In this document: positions 1 to 8,200 of the stretch, piece by piece
How positions within the stretch are numbered: the first letter of the stretch is position 1
Layout: each line of letters opens with the position of its first letter
NCBI GenBank assembly: GCA_965217095.1
Contig: OZ244235.1
Span: 4,650,001 to 4,714,000, forward strand
DNA: 64,000 bases
Direction of reading: 5' to 3'
DNA from: CAYNZV01 sp965217095
Lineage (GTDB): Bacteria > Latescibacterota > UBA2968 > UBA8231
Notes under the pieces: model-generated
Seen by the model: the letters and a program-made list of their open reading frames with translations, nothing else
Databases searched by the model: none
Told to the model about the DNA's origin: nothing
Made by a program: the position numbers and the translations under genes

Positions 1-55
1 CCGCAACGAGGCCGAAGGAGCGGCGGTGCGGGCGCCGCTGACGGTGTTGCGCTGA
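1..55 (+). CDS. 3' end of an upstream gene (partial, unidentified)
   Basis: The window opens inside a frame that is free of stops from base 2 and ends at TGA 53-55; it would encode RNEAEGAAVRAPLTVLR. The composition looks coding and the next 140 bases hold a promoter and leader, so this is probably the tail of a gene entering from the left. Too little is present to name it. Confidence 0.3.
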   Translation, partial: RNEAEGAAVRAPLTVLR

Positions 56-68
56 GGCAATTTGAACA

Positions 69-97
69 TTGACACCCTCGACCCAGCGGCCTATCAT
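69..97 (+). promoter_or_regulatory. sigma-70-like promoter for gltA
   Basis: TTGACA at 69-74, a 17 bp spacer and TATCAT at 92-97 give a near-consensus promoter. Transcription would start near 104, leaving a leader of about 90 bases before gltA. The Shine-Dalgarno AGGAG is at 182-186, eight bases before the ATG. Confidence 0.7.
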
Positions 98-194
98 TTC
101 GCCGGATCGCTAAACCAGCCACGGCATCCCTATTCGCCATTACCTTCCACGAGTCAGAACGGCAACAGGACAACGCTCACCAGGAGATCATCCT

Positions 195-1484
195 ATGACC
201 GAAAAAGCCCAACTCAAGCTCAATGGCACCGAGCTGGAACTTCCGGTAATAGTGGGAACCGAAGATGAACATGCTATCGACATCAAGAATCTCAGAGCGG
301 AGACCGGGCACATCACACTGGACAGCGGTTTCGGCAACACCGGCTCGTGCCAAAGTGCCATAACCTTCATCGACGGCGAGAAGGGCATCCTGCGCTATCG
401 CGGTATTCCGATCGAGGAGCTCGCCCAACACAGCACCTTCATCGAAAGCTCTTATCTGCTCATCTGGGGTGAGTTGCCCACCGCCGAACAGTTGGATGCG
501 TTTAGCGACCTTCTCACCAAACACCAGATGCTGCGAGAAGAGATCCGCCACCACTTCGATCTCTTTCCGTCCAACTCGCCGCCGATGGCGGTGCTGTCGG
601 CGGTACTCAATGCCTTGAGCTGTTTTTATCCAGAGCTGGTCGAGATCGAGGACGACGACGGCTTTCTCGAAGCCGCTGCGCGCATCATTGCCAAGATTCG
701 CACTATCGCCGCCTATTCCTACCGCCACGAGATGGGCTACCAGATCAACTACCCACATCCGGATAAAGCCTTTTCCGAAAACTTTCTGCACATGATGTTC
801 AGCGATCCGTACGTCGAGTTTGATGCGCAGCCAGAGCTGGTGCGGGCACTGGATCTGATCTTTCTACTCCATGCGGATCACGAGCAGAACTGCAGCACCT
901 CCACGGTGCGTATGGTGGGAAGCTCCGAAGCCAACCTGTTCGCTTCGGTGGCGGCAGGAGTGTGTGCCCTCTGGGGACCCTTGCACGGAGGCGCGAATGT
1001 TGCGGTGGTAGACATGCTGGAGCATATGCACGCGGAAAATATCTCGGTCAAGACCTTGGTACAGCAAGTGAAAGACAAGACGGAAGGCCTGCGCTTGATG
1101 GGATTCGGTCATCGGGTGTACAAGAATTTCGACCCGCGGGCGAAGATCATTAAGCAGTCCGCAGTGGACGTCCTAGCTAAACTGCGCATCAAGGATCCGC
1201 TGCTGGGCATGGCCGAGGAGCTGGAAGAGGCCGCGCTAAGCGACGATTACTTCATCGAGCGCAAGCTGTATCCGAACGTCGATTTCTACAGCGGGATCAT
1301 CCTGCGCGCCTTGGGCATCCCCAAGGATATGTACACCGTCATTTTCGCCATTGGGCGCATGCCTGGCTGGATAGCCCACTGGCGGGAGATGCGCTTCATC
1401 ACCAAGGACCGCATCAGCCGGCCCCGGCAGGTCTATACCGGGTATCCCCAACGCGCTTACGTCCCACTCGTGAATCGCGGCTGA
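195..1484 (+). CDS. gltA: citrate synthase
   Basis: Condenses oxaloacetate and acetyl-CoA to citrate, the entry step of the TCA cycle, in the cytoplasm. The 429-residue length matches the Gram-negative GltA type. Hallmarks are visible: the block HADHEQNCSTSTVRMVGSS, the GPLHGGAN loop, the GFGHRVYKNFDPRAK active-site histidine segment, and PNVDFYSG with the catalytic aspartate. The ATG at 195 follows AGGAG with good spacing, and a strong promoter lies at 69-97. It appears monocistronic, because the next gene has its own promoter. The family assignment is secure; allosteric behaviour cannot be read from the sequence. Confidence 0.97.
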   Translation: MTEKAQLKLNGTELELPVIVGTEDEHAIDIKNLRAETGHITLDSGFGNTGSCQSAITFIDGEKGILRYRGIPIEELAQHSTFIESSYLLIWGELPTAEQLDAFSDLLTKHQMLREEIRHHFDLFPSNSPPMAVLSAVLNALSCFYPELVEIEDDDGFLEAAARIIAKIRTIAAYSYRHEMGYQINYPHPDKAFSENFLHMMFSDPYVEFDAQPELVRALDLIFLLHADHEQNCSTSTVRMVGSSEANLFASVAAGVCALWGPLHGGANVAVVDMLEHMHAENISVKTLVQQVKDKTEGLRLMGFGHRVYKNFDPRAKIIKQSAVDVLAKLRIKDPLLGMAEELEEAALSDDYFIERKLYPNVDFYSGIILRALGIPKDMYTVIFAIGRMPGWIAHWREMRFITKDRISRPRQVYTGYPQRAYVPLVNRG

Positions 1485-1545
1485 CGCTTCCCGGCGCCGC
1501 GCCCAGAAGTCCCCGGGCAACGTCCAGCGCTTGGGGGTTTTGGAG

Positions 1546-1573
1546 TTGACCCATCCATTCGTCCTGGTATTTT
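1546..1573 (+). promoter_or_regulatory. probable sigma-70 promoter for hpf
   Basis: TTGACC at 1546-1551 and TATTTT at 1568-1573 are separated by 16 bp. The predicted start near 1580 excludes the upstream in-frame start at 1531 and supports the TTG at 1624. Confidence 0.5.
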
Positions 1574-1623
1574 CAACGGTGTCCCTACCGCTGCTGGTTA
1601 TACATCGCAAGGAGAACACGACG

Positions 1624-1914
1624 TTGACCCCGACCATAAGTGTGCGCCACGATAAAGTGTCCGATGCCACTCGCGAGTACATCGAAAAGGCGTGCGAGAA
1701 ATTTGGTCAGTACTACGATCGGATCGTCGAATGCGAAGTCGTAGTGGAAAAACAGAAGAAGGGAACGCAGGTAGAAATCGTTTTGAAGGTTCCGCAGCAA
1801 ACCCTTACTGCTTCCTGCGTTGAGGAGAATCTCTACAAAGCTGTGGACGCCGCTAAGGAACGGATAGAAACCCAGCTCAAGAAGTATCACGACAAGAACG
1901 TCGCCCACCGCTGA
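1624..1914 (+). CDS. hpf: ribosome hibernation promoting factor, short type (HPF/YfiA family)
   Basis: A 96-residue cytoplasmic protein of the HPF/RaiA family, which binds the decoding centre of 30S subunits and stores ribosomes in an inactive state. It has the beta-alpha-beta-beta-beta-alpha pattern of the family, for example TPTISVRHDKVSDATREYIE at the start and AVDAAKERIETQLKKY in the last helix. It lacks the C-terminal dimerisation domain of long HPF. The frame is open from 1531, but the start is taken as TTG 1624 because AAGGAG precedes it and a promoter sits at 1546-1573. A strong terminator follows, so it is a single-gene unit. Confidence 0.9.
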   Translation: MTPTISVRHDKVSDATREYIEKACEKFGQYYDRIVECEVVVEKQKKGTQVEIVLKVPQQTLTASCVEENLYKAVDAAKERIETQLKKYHDKNVAHR

Positions 1915-1934
1915 ACTCCAGGCGAGTACCTGCG

Positions 1935-1966
1935 ACCGGTCTGGCGCTGGCCAGGCCGGTTTTTTT
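1935..1966 (+). terminator. intrinsic terminator after hpf
   Basis: ACCGGTCTGGC pairs with GGCCAGGCCGGT (one G-T pair) around a GCT loop, followed directly by seven T residues. This is a textbook Rho-independent terminator about 20 bases after the hpf stop. Confidence 0.9.
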
Positions 1967-1981
1967 GTGTACGACCTGTTC

Positions 1982-2010
1982 TTGACATGCACAAACGGGC
2001 AACGTATGAT
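1982..2010 (+). promoter_or_regulatory. sigma-70-like promoter for the secretin gene
   Basis: TTGACA at 1982-1987, a 17 bp spacer and TATGAT at 2005-2010. It begins right after the hpf terminator. Transcription from about 2017 excludes the ATGs at 2003-2009 and points to ATG 2048 as the start of the next gene. Confidence 0.7.
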
Positions 2011-2047
2011 GGGAAAAACGCGGTCCCAGAGAAAAAAATTCGGAACT

Positions 2048-2587
2048 ATGAGATATCGGCGTCCTGTCCCTTTACTACTGTGTTTCGCGCTGCTCTCTCT
2101 ACCCATCCAGCTACTCGCGACGGTCGAATTCGTGGTCTCCCCGCTGTCGTCCCGTTCTAAGAACATCCGCTTGTTCGAAGCGGCAGACACGCGGGTGATG
2201 CTGCCAACGGGGTACGCTCGCGATCCGTCCGCGGCCGCTTCGATGGTGCTCAGGCCGGGAACCGTCGACGCTCGCGTCTATACGAAACCGAACCCCGACG
2301 GCGGTGTGCTGTCTCTGGAGCTGGCCCTCGTGCGGGGCATTACGGCGGGATACGAATTCGCCGTGTTCAGCCCAGACGGTGAAACCGCGGCCGACGACGA
2401 TCTTGCGGGTGTTGCCAAGCGCTTGAAGAAGCTGCTCAAGGCCAGTGCAAAGGCGTCGCGGAGCAAACCCGAACTGGGCTACGAAGATGGTCCGCCTGGG
2501 AAACATCGAAGCCGACCGCGCCCTGGCGCTGCTCAAGTCCCTCGGTTACAGCACGGTGGAGTTCTCCAGCAAAAGCAAGACACGTGA
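2048..2587 (+). CDS. secretin gene, 5' part: signal peptide and N-terminal domain (frame ends early)
   Basis: From ATG 2048 the frame gives MRYRRPVPLLLCFALLSLPI, a Sec signal peptide likely cut after LLA, then about 130 periplasmic residues. After about base 2470 the frame becomes arginine/proline-rich and low quality, and it ends at TGA 2585-2587. The neighbouring +1 frame meanwhile picks up a secretin N-domain. The two frames therefore look like one gene broken near 2460-2490. Removing one G from the GGG at 2476-2478 would join them. A secretin needs the signal peptide encoded here. Whether the break is real or a sequence error cannot be told from one sequence. Confidence 0.6.
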   Translation: MRYRRPVPLLLCFALLSLPIQLLATVEFVVSPLSSRSKNIRLFEAADTRVMLPTGYARDPSAAASMVLRPGTVDARVYTKPNPDGGVLSLELALVRGITAGYEFAVFSPDGETAADDDLAGVAKRLKKLLKASAKASRSKPELGYEDGPPGKHRSRPRPGAAQVPRLQHGGVLQQKQDT

Positions 2588-4466
2588 AAAGGTCTTCGAT
2601 ATCGAAGGCGACCGTGACGCCGACCTGCCCCGGGTGGTCAAGGTCATTAACGATTCCAAGACGAGTCTGCTGGAGGCCGATCGAAGCGGTTCCGCGCGCA
2701 AAACAACAACCAGCAAGAGCAAGGGCGTTCAAGGTGCCCCGCAGCTGGGAGGTTCGCACCTGCACAGCAGCACCACCGGATCGCCGCAGGAACGTCTCCT
2801 AATCATTTACGACAAGAACGAGCCGGAGGCGGTGGAGAAGCTGATCAACGTATTGCGCACCCAGATCGATGTTCCGGCGCAGCAGATCGTCATCGAGGCG
2901 CTGGTCATCGAGGTGAATACCAACCGCTTGCGGGATGTGGGAATAGAGCTGACCGGTTCGAAGAACCACGTCAAGGGGTCGTTCGCGCGTCCGGAAGGAA
3001 CGACCGGCAACCCGCTTACCACGCTTCTGTTCTCACGCGAGACCTTCACGGATTTCCTCTCGTTGAAGGGGAAGCTGGAGGCTCTCGTCGAGGTCGGTGA
3101 TGCGGAGATCCTGTCCAGTCCTTCGGTGTTGGTGCTCAACGACCGTCAGGCCCGGGTGCAGGTGGGCAGGCAGATACCGATCGTGCGCTCGACGACCCCC
3201 ACCGCCGGGACGACGGTCAAAGGCATCGAGTATTTCCCCATCGGCATCGTGCTCAACCTCCGGCCTCGCATCAACCTGGACAAGAGTGAAGTGACGATGC
3301 AGATCGAGACCATTATCAGCTCCATCTCGACCGAATCCGCTACCAAGCTCGAAGACGGCATCTCGGAGGATATCTCGTTTGCGCCCATCGTCGACAATCG
3401 AGTGGTCGAAACCTACATCAGAGTCGCGGACGGAACCCCGTTCATCATCGGCGGATTGCTGTCGACCGAACGCTTGGAGAGCAAAGTGGGCGTGCCGTTT
3501 CTATCGGCCGTGCCGTTTTTGGGCCACCTGTTTTCCCGCAAGCGGGTAGAGAACACGCAGCGGGAGGTTATCGTCGTCATCACGCCGCACATTGTTCCGC
3601 TGGAGGCGAGGAATTTCAGCTATCTCATCCCCAAGGACTCGGATATCATCGATCGTTTCGACACCCGGCTCTTCCGCAACGCCTACCGGGTACGCGACGA
3701 CGACATCTGGGACCTGAAATTTATCCGTCAGAGCCCCGCCCTCCAATCTCTGCTGACAAAGGTGCGCCAGAGTGCCGCAGACAACGTAATGTTGCAGCGC
3801 AAGAAACCCTTCAAGGGCTTGCTCGCGGGGGAGATTCCGGGGGAAGAGGTGCTGGTGCGCCGCATGCTGCGAGACATCGTGAAGAAACTCCAATTCGGCC
3901 AGGAGATCGAAACCGAAAAGGTGTTCTTCTTCGAATCCTCGAACGCGGCAGGGGCCGGAGTCGATCTGGTCGACCGCGGACTGGATGACGTGGTGGCGCC
4001 GGTCCTGGAGGTGCCTGAGCGCGCGGTGCTGTTGACTTTCGGAGCCCAAGACGAACCCCGGTCGGGACAGTCCTTCAGCTACCCTTCGGCGGTGGTGCAG
4101 GACACCATCGTGCCCACCGATGAGAAGGAGTTTGTCGCGTTTTTGCGGCAGCTGAATCCCCTCGATGACCAAGGGCGGCCGTTGCAATGGACCATCGTGC
4201 TGGCCAACGCCGCCGACGTGGCGCAGCTCCAGCGGGTGCTGGTTCTCAAGCGCCTGCTCGAGCTCAACGGCAACTTGCGTTTGAGTCTGCAGTCGTTCCA
4301 TGCCGGGCTGCAGATTCTGTTTCCCACCCGCGAGGATATGCGCAACCACCGGTACCACCTGATCGACGGCGAGGTAGCGCAGCTGTTCTACGAGACCTCA
4401 CCCAACCAGTATTACCCTGCCTTTGAGCGAATCTTCAACCGCACCGCCCAGGCGGCCGAAGATTAG
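2487..4466 (+). CDS. secretin (GspD/PilQ-type outer-membrane channel) with long C-terminal extension
   Basis: Forms outer-membrane secretin channels for type II secretion, type IV pili or related machines. From ATG 2487 (659 aa) it starts with an N-domain (MVRLGNIEADRALALLKSLG), then a second N-domain, then the core: VGDAEILSSPSVLVLNDRQA, RPRINLDKSEVTMQIETIIS, GTPFIIGGLL and the signature VPFLSAVPFLGHLFSRKR. The core ends near residue 371 with ITPHIV. About 290 residues follow that I do not recognise. No signal peptide occurs in this frame; it lies in the preceding frame (see 2048-2587). No other secretion or pilus genes are nearby, so the machine it serves is unknown. ATG 2487 is only the first plausible internal start. 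Confidence 0.8.
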   Translation: MVRLGNIEADRALALLKSLGYSTVEFSSKSKTREKVFDIEGDRDADLPRVVKVINDSKTSLLEADRSGSARKTTTSKSKGVQGAPQLGGSHLHSSTTGSPQERLLIIYDKNEPEAVEKLINVLRTQIDVPAQQIVIEALVIEVNTNRLRDVGIELTGSKNHVKGSFARPEGTTGNPLTTLLFSRETFTDFLSLKGKLEALVEVGDAEILSSPSVLVLNDRQARVQVGRQIPIVRSTTPTAGTTVKGIEYFPIGIVLNLRPRINLDKSEVTMQIETIISSISTESATKLEDGISEDISFAPIVDNRVVETYIRVADGTPFIIGGLLSTERLESKVGVPFLSAVPFLGHLFSRKRVENTQREVIVVITPHIVPLEARNFSYLIPKDSDIIDRFDTRLFRNAYRVRDDDIWDLKFIRQSPALQSLLTKVRQSAADNVMLQRKKPFKGLLAGEIPGEEVLVRRMLRDIVKKLQFGQEIETEKVFFFESSNAAGAGVDLVDRGLDDVVAPVLEVPERAVLLTFGAQDEPRSGQSFSYPSAVVQDTIVPTDEKEFVAFLRQLNPLDDQGRPLQWTIVLANAADVAQLQRVLVLKRLLELNGNLRLSLQSFHAGLQILFPTREDMRNHRYHLIDGEVAQLFYETSPNQYYPAFERIFNRTAQAAED

Positions 4467-4513
4467 CTGCGATCGGCGCGACCATGAGAGGCAGGAGAAA
4501 AGGAATTCGGACG

Positions 4514-4960
4514 ATGCGTCTTATTCTACCCTTCCTGTTGCTGGGTTTCACGGCGTGCTCCGAACCGGGGCGGCAGGTCACCCGCTCCACGGAAGACGGC
4601 GCTTTTCGCCTCAGCCTGAAAGCGAGCAAGGGATGGGTCAGAGTGAACGAGGTCCTGCCGATCGAAGTAAAACTGGTAAGCGTGAACGGTCCTCTCGAGG
4701 ATGGATTGGACGAGGAGATCGAGTTTCTGGTCAACAACGGCTCTCTCGACCAGGACGAGCTGGATGCGGTGCTCGAAGCCTCTGACGACGAGTATCCGGG
4801 CGACACCATCTTTCGTGCCTGGATCAGTTTCGAAGCCGATCCGGAGACGTCGAGGGTCACCGAGAGCCAGGGGGAGATACACGCCCTGTTCCGCGATGTG
4901 CTGGCTACGTTGAAGATCCGCATCGTCGCCTCTCCCGACGATCTCGGACGGGACGGCTAG
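4514..4960 (+). CDS. small lipoprotein downstream of secretin
   Basis: A 148-residue predicted lipoprotein. MRLILPFLLLGFTAC carries a positively charged start, a hydrophobic core and a lipobox ending at Cys15. The mature part is acidic and beta-rich (VRVNEVLPIEVKLVSVNG, then DEYPGDTIFRAWISFEADPE), resembling a small beta-sandwich. I do not recognise the family. ATG 4514 gives the most compact signal peptide; ATG 4484 is in frame upstream. Its position 47 bases after the secretin gene suggests co-transcription, and an accessory or pilotin-like role is possible but only inferred. Confidence 0.65.
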   Translation: MRLILPFLLLGFTACSEPGRQVTRSTEDGAFRLSLKASKGWVRVNEVLPIEVKLVSVNGPLEDGLDEEIEFLVNNGSLDQDELDAVLEASDDEYPGDTIFRAWISFEADPETSRVTESQGEIHALFRDVLATLKIRIVASPDDLGRDG

Positions 4961-5115
4961 GCGGCGAAGCTGGCCCGCCCGGCGACCCGTACCATCCCGC
5001 CTACCTAATCGCGCCCAAATAGTCGCACGTTTGGGCCCAACAAGCGAACATTTCCACCATCCGTTTGTTCGGTCTGCGTTGGTCCTCCCGCGCCGCCGCT
5101 CACCTCGACACCCTC

Positions 5116-5144
5116 TCGACAATGTTCGCGCCATTGTATATACT
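5116..5144 (+). promoter_or_regulatory. sigma-70-like promoter for gltBD
   Basis: TCGACA at 5116-5121, a 17 bp spacer and TATACT at 5139-5144. Transcription from about 5151 rules out the far upstream in-frame start at 5065 and leaves ATG 5188 or 5224 for gltB. The rest of the 4961-5223 gap shows nothing else I can support. Confidence 0.65.
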
Positions 5145-5223
5145 AACACCTCTTTATCTCGAGCGATTCCATCGGGTTACCACCTCGATGGCAAGCTATC
5201 CGCCCAACCCACTCAGGAAATTG

Positions 5224-8200
5224 ATGGCCGGGTACACTCATAGACAGGGTCTTTACGACCCCCGCCGCGAGCACGATGCCTGCGGTATCGGTTTCGTCGC
5301 CCATATCCGGGGTCTGAAGTCCCACGAGATCGTGGAACAGGCGCTTACGGTGCTCTGCAATCTCGATCATCGCGGCGCTCGCGGTTGCGAGACCAACACC
5401 GGCGATGGGGCAGGTGTCTTGCTACAGATGCCGCACGGATTTCTGGTCGAGACGGTCAAGGAAGAGTGCGGGATTCGGCTGCCGAGCGCCGGCGAGTACG
5501 GAGTGGGCATGGTTTTCCTGCCGCCCGACCCAACCCAGCGGAATGCCTGCGAGCAACGCATGGAGCAAATCGTCGCCGAAGAGGGGCAGCACGTCTTGAC
5601 GTGGCGCGATCTTCCTACCCGCAACGGCGGCCTGGGCGAGACCGCTTTGGCCAGCGAGCCGATGATGCGTCAGCTTTTCATTCGCCGCAGCCCCAATCTG
5701 AGCGACGACCTCGCGTTCGAGCGGAAACTCTACGTCATCGGCAAACGGGCGGCGTGCGAGATACGCCACAACGGCGGACCAGGCGGTGAGTTGTTCTATC
5801 TCACCAGCCTCTCGCACCGAACTATGGTCTACAAGGGGATGCTCACCCCCAATCAGGTGGTCGGCTACTTCCCCGACCTCAGCGATCCGCGGATGGAAAC
5901 GGCCATTGCCCTGGTGCATTCGAGATTCAGCACCAACACCTTCCCGAGCTGGGAGCGGGCGCACCCCTACCGCTATCTCATACATAACGGAGAGATCAAC
6001 ACCCTGCGCGGCAACGAGAATTGGATGCATGCGCGCGAATCGACCCTCCGTTCCCGTTTGTTCGGCGACGATTTGGAGAAACTCTTTCCGATCATCGAAG
6101 AGGACGGCAGCGATTCCTCCAAGTTCGACAATTGCCTCGAATTCCTGCACATGGGTGGCCGTTCGCTGGCCCACGCGGTGATGATGATGATCCCCGAGCC
6201 ATGGGAGAAACACGAGAGCATGGCGGACGCCAAGAAGGCGTTTTACGAGTACCACAGCTGCCTCATGGAACCGTGGGACGGACCGGCTTCCATCGCTTTC
6301 ACCGACGGCACGGTGGTGGGCGCGGTGCTCGACCGCAACGGGTTGCGCCCCTCCAGATATTACGTCACCGACGACGACCTGGTCATCATGGCGTCGGAAG
6401 TCGGAGTGCTCGACGTCGCTCCCGTGAAGGTGCTGCACAAGAATCGGCTGCGACCGGGCCGCATGTTTCTGGTGGATACCGCCAAAGGGGAGATCGTAAA
6501 CGACGAGACACTCAAAAAAGAGATGGCCGATGAGCGCCCGTACCGCCAGTGGCTGGAAGAAAACCTGGTCGACTTCTCCGATCAACCGTCTGTGGGGCTG
6601 GACCGCAAAGCACCAGGGCACGTCGATGTTCTGCAGCGCCAGCAGCTGTTCGGCTACACCTTCGAGGATGTTCGGATCACGTTGATTCCAATGGCTAGCA
6701 ATGCCATCTGGCCACAGGGATCGATGGGCAACGACGCTGCCCTCGCTGCGCTCTCAGACCGGCCTCAATTGCTCTACAACTATTTCAAACAGCTGTTCGC
6801 CCAGGTGACCAATCCCCCGATCGATCCGATTCGCGAAGAGCTGGTGACCGCCTGGGAGACAACACTCGGTTCCGAAGGCAATATTCTCGAGCCCACCCCG
6901 GAAAGTTGTCGTCAGCTGCGGCTGGAGTCGCCGGTCCTGGACGACGAGGAGCTGGCGAAGCTGAAACACCTGCATCAACCAGGTCTGGTGCCCCGGGTCC
7001 TGCCCATGCTCTATCCGGTGCAGGAGGGAGAGGCCGGCCTCGAGCGGGCGCTAGACGAACTGTTTCGGGCCGCCGACGCCGCCATCGATGAAGGCGTAAC
7101 TATTCTCATTCTGTCCGATCGCGGGGCAAATGAAGAGCGAGCCCCCATACCGGCTTTGCTCGCAACCTCGGGGTTGCACCACCGTCTCATCCGCGAGGAG
7201 CGGCGCACCAGAGTTGGCTTGGTGGTCGAGTCGGGTGAGCCGCGGGAAGTGCATCACTTTTGCCTCCTGCTAGGATACGGGGCTAACGCCATCAACCCCT
7301 ATATGGTCTACGAATCTCTGGACGATGCGATCCAGGAGGGTCTGCTTCCCGATATCGACCTGGAGAAGGCGGTGGCGAATTACAACAAAGGGGTGGTCAA
7401 GGGTGTGGTGAAGGTCATGTCCAAGATGGGCATCTCGACCTTCAAGTCGTACTGCGGTGCACAGATATTCGAAGCGGTGGGGATCAGCCAGCAGGTTATC
7501 GACCAGTACTTTACCTGGACATCGTCGCAGGTTGAGGGGATCGGGCTGGAGGCGATCGCGCGCGAAACCCGCATGCGGCACGAACGGGCGTATCCCGAGA
7601 TTGCCGTAAACGGATCCACCCTGGACGTGGGCGGTGAGTATCAGTGGCGGGAAGACGGAGCCCATCACCTCTTTAATCCGCGCACCGTGCACCTCTTGCA
7701 GAAAGCCGTGCGCATCGAGAGCTACGCTGTCTACAAGGAGTACGCTGAGCTGATCAACAACCAGACGCGAGAGATGGCTACCCTGCGCGGACAGCTTGAG
7801 TTTGCCGCATCCAGCCCCGTACCCCTCGATGAGGTAGAATCGGTGGAGGCGATCGCACAGCGCTTCAAGAGCGGAGCGATGTCCTACGGGTCGATCAGCA
7901 AGGAGGCGCATGAGACCCTCGCCATCGCGATGAACCGCATCGGCGCCAAGAGCAATACCGGCGAGGGAGGGGAGGACCCGTCGCGCTACACCCCAGAGCC
8001 GAACGGGGATTCGAAAAACAGCGCCATCAAGCAGGTTGCCTCGGGGCGCTTCGGGGTTACCAGCAATTACCTGGTTCATGCCCAGGAATTGCAGATCAAG
8101 ATGGCCCAGGGGGCCAAACCAGGTGAGGGAGGCGAGCTGCCCGGGGCCAAGGTCTACCCCTGGATCGCGAAGGTGAGGCAGTCGACACCCGGCGTAGGAT

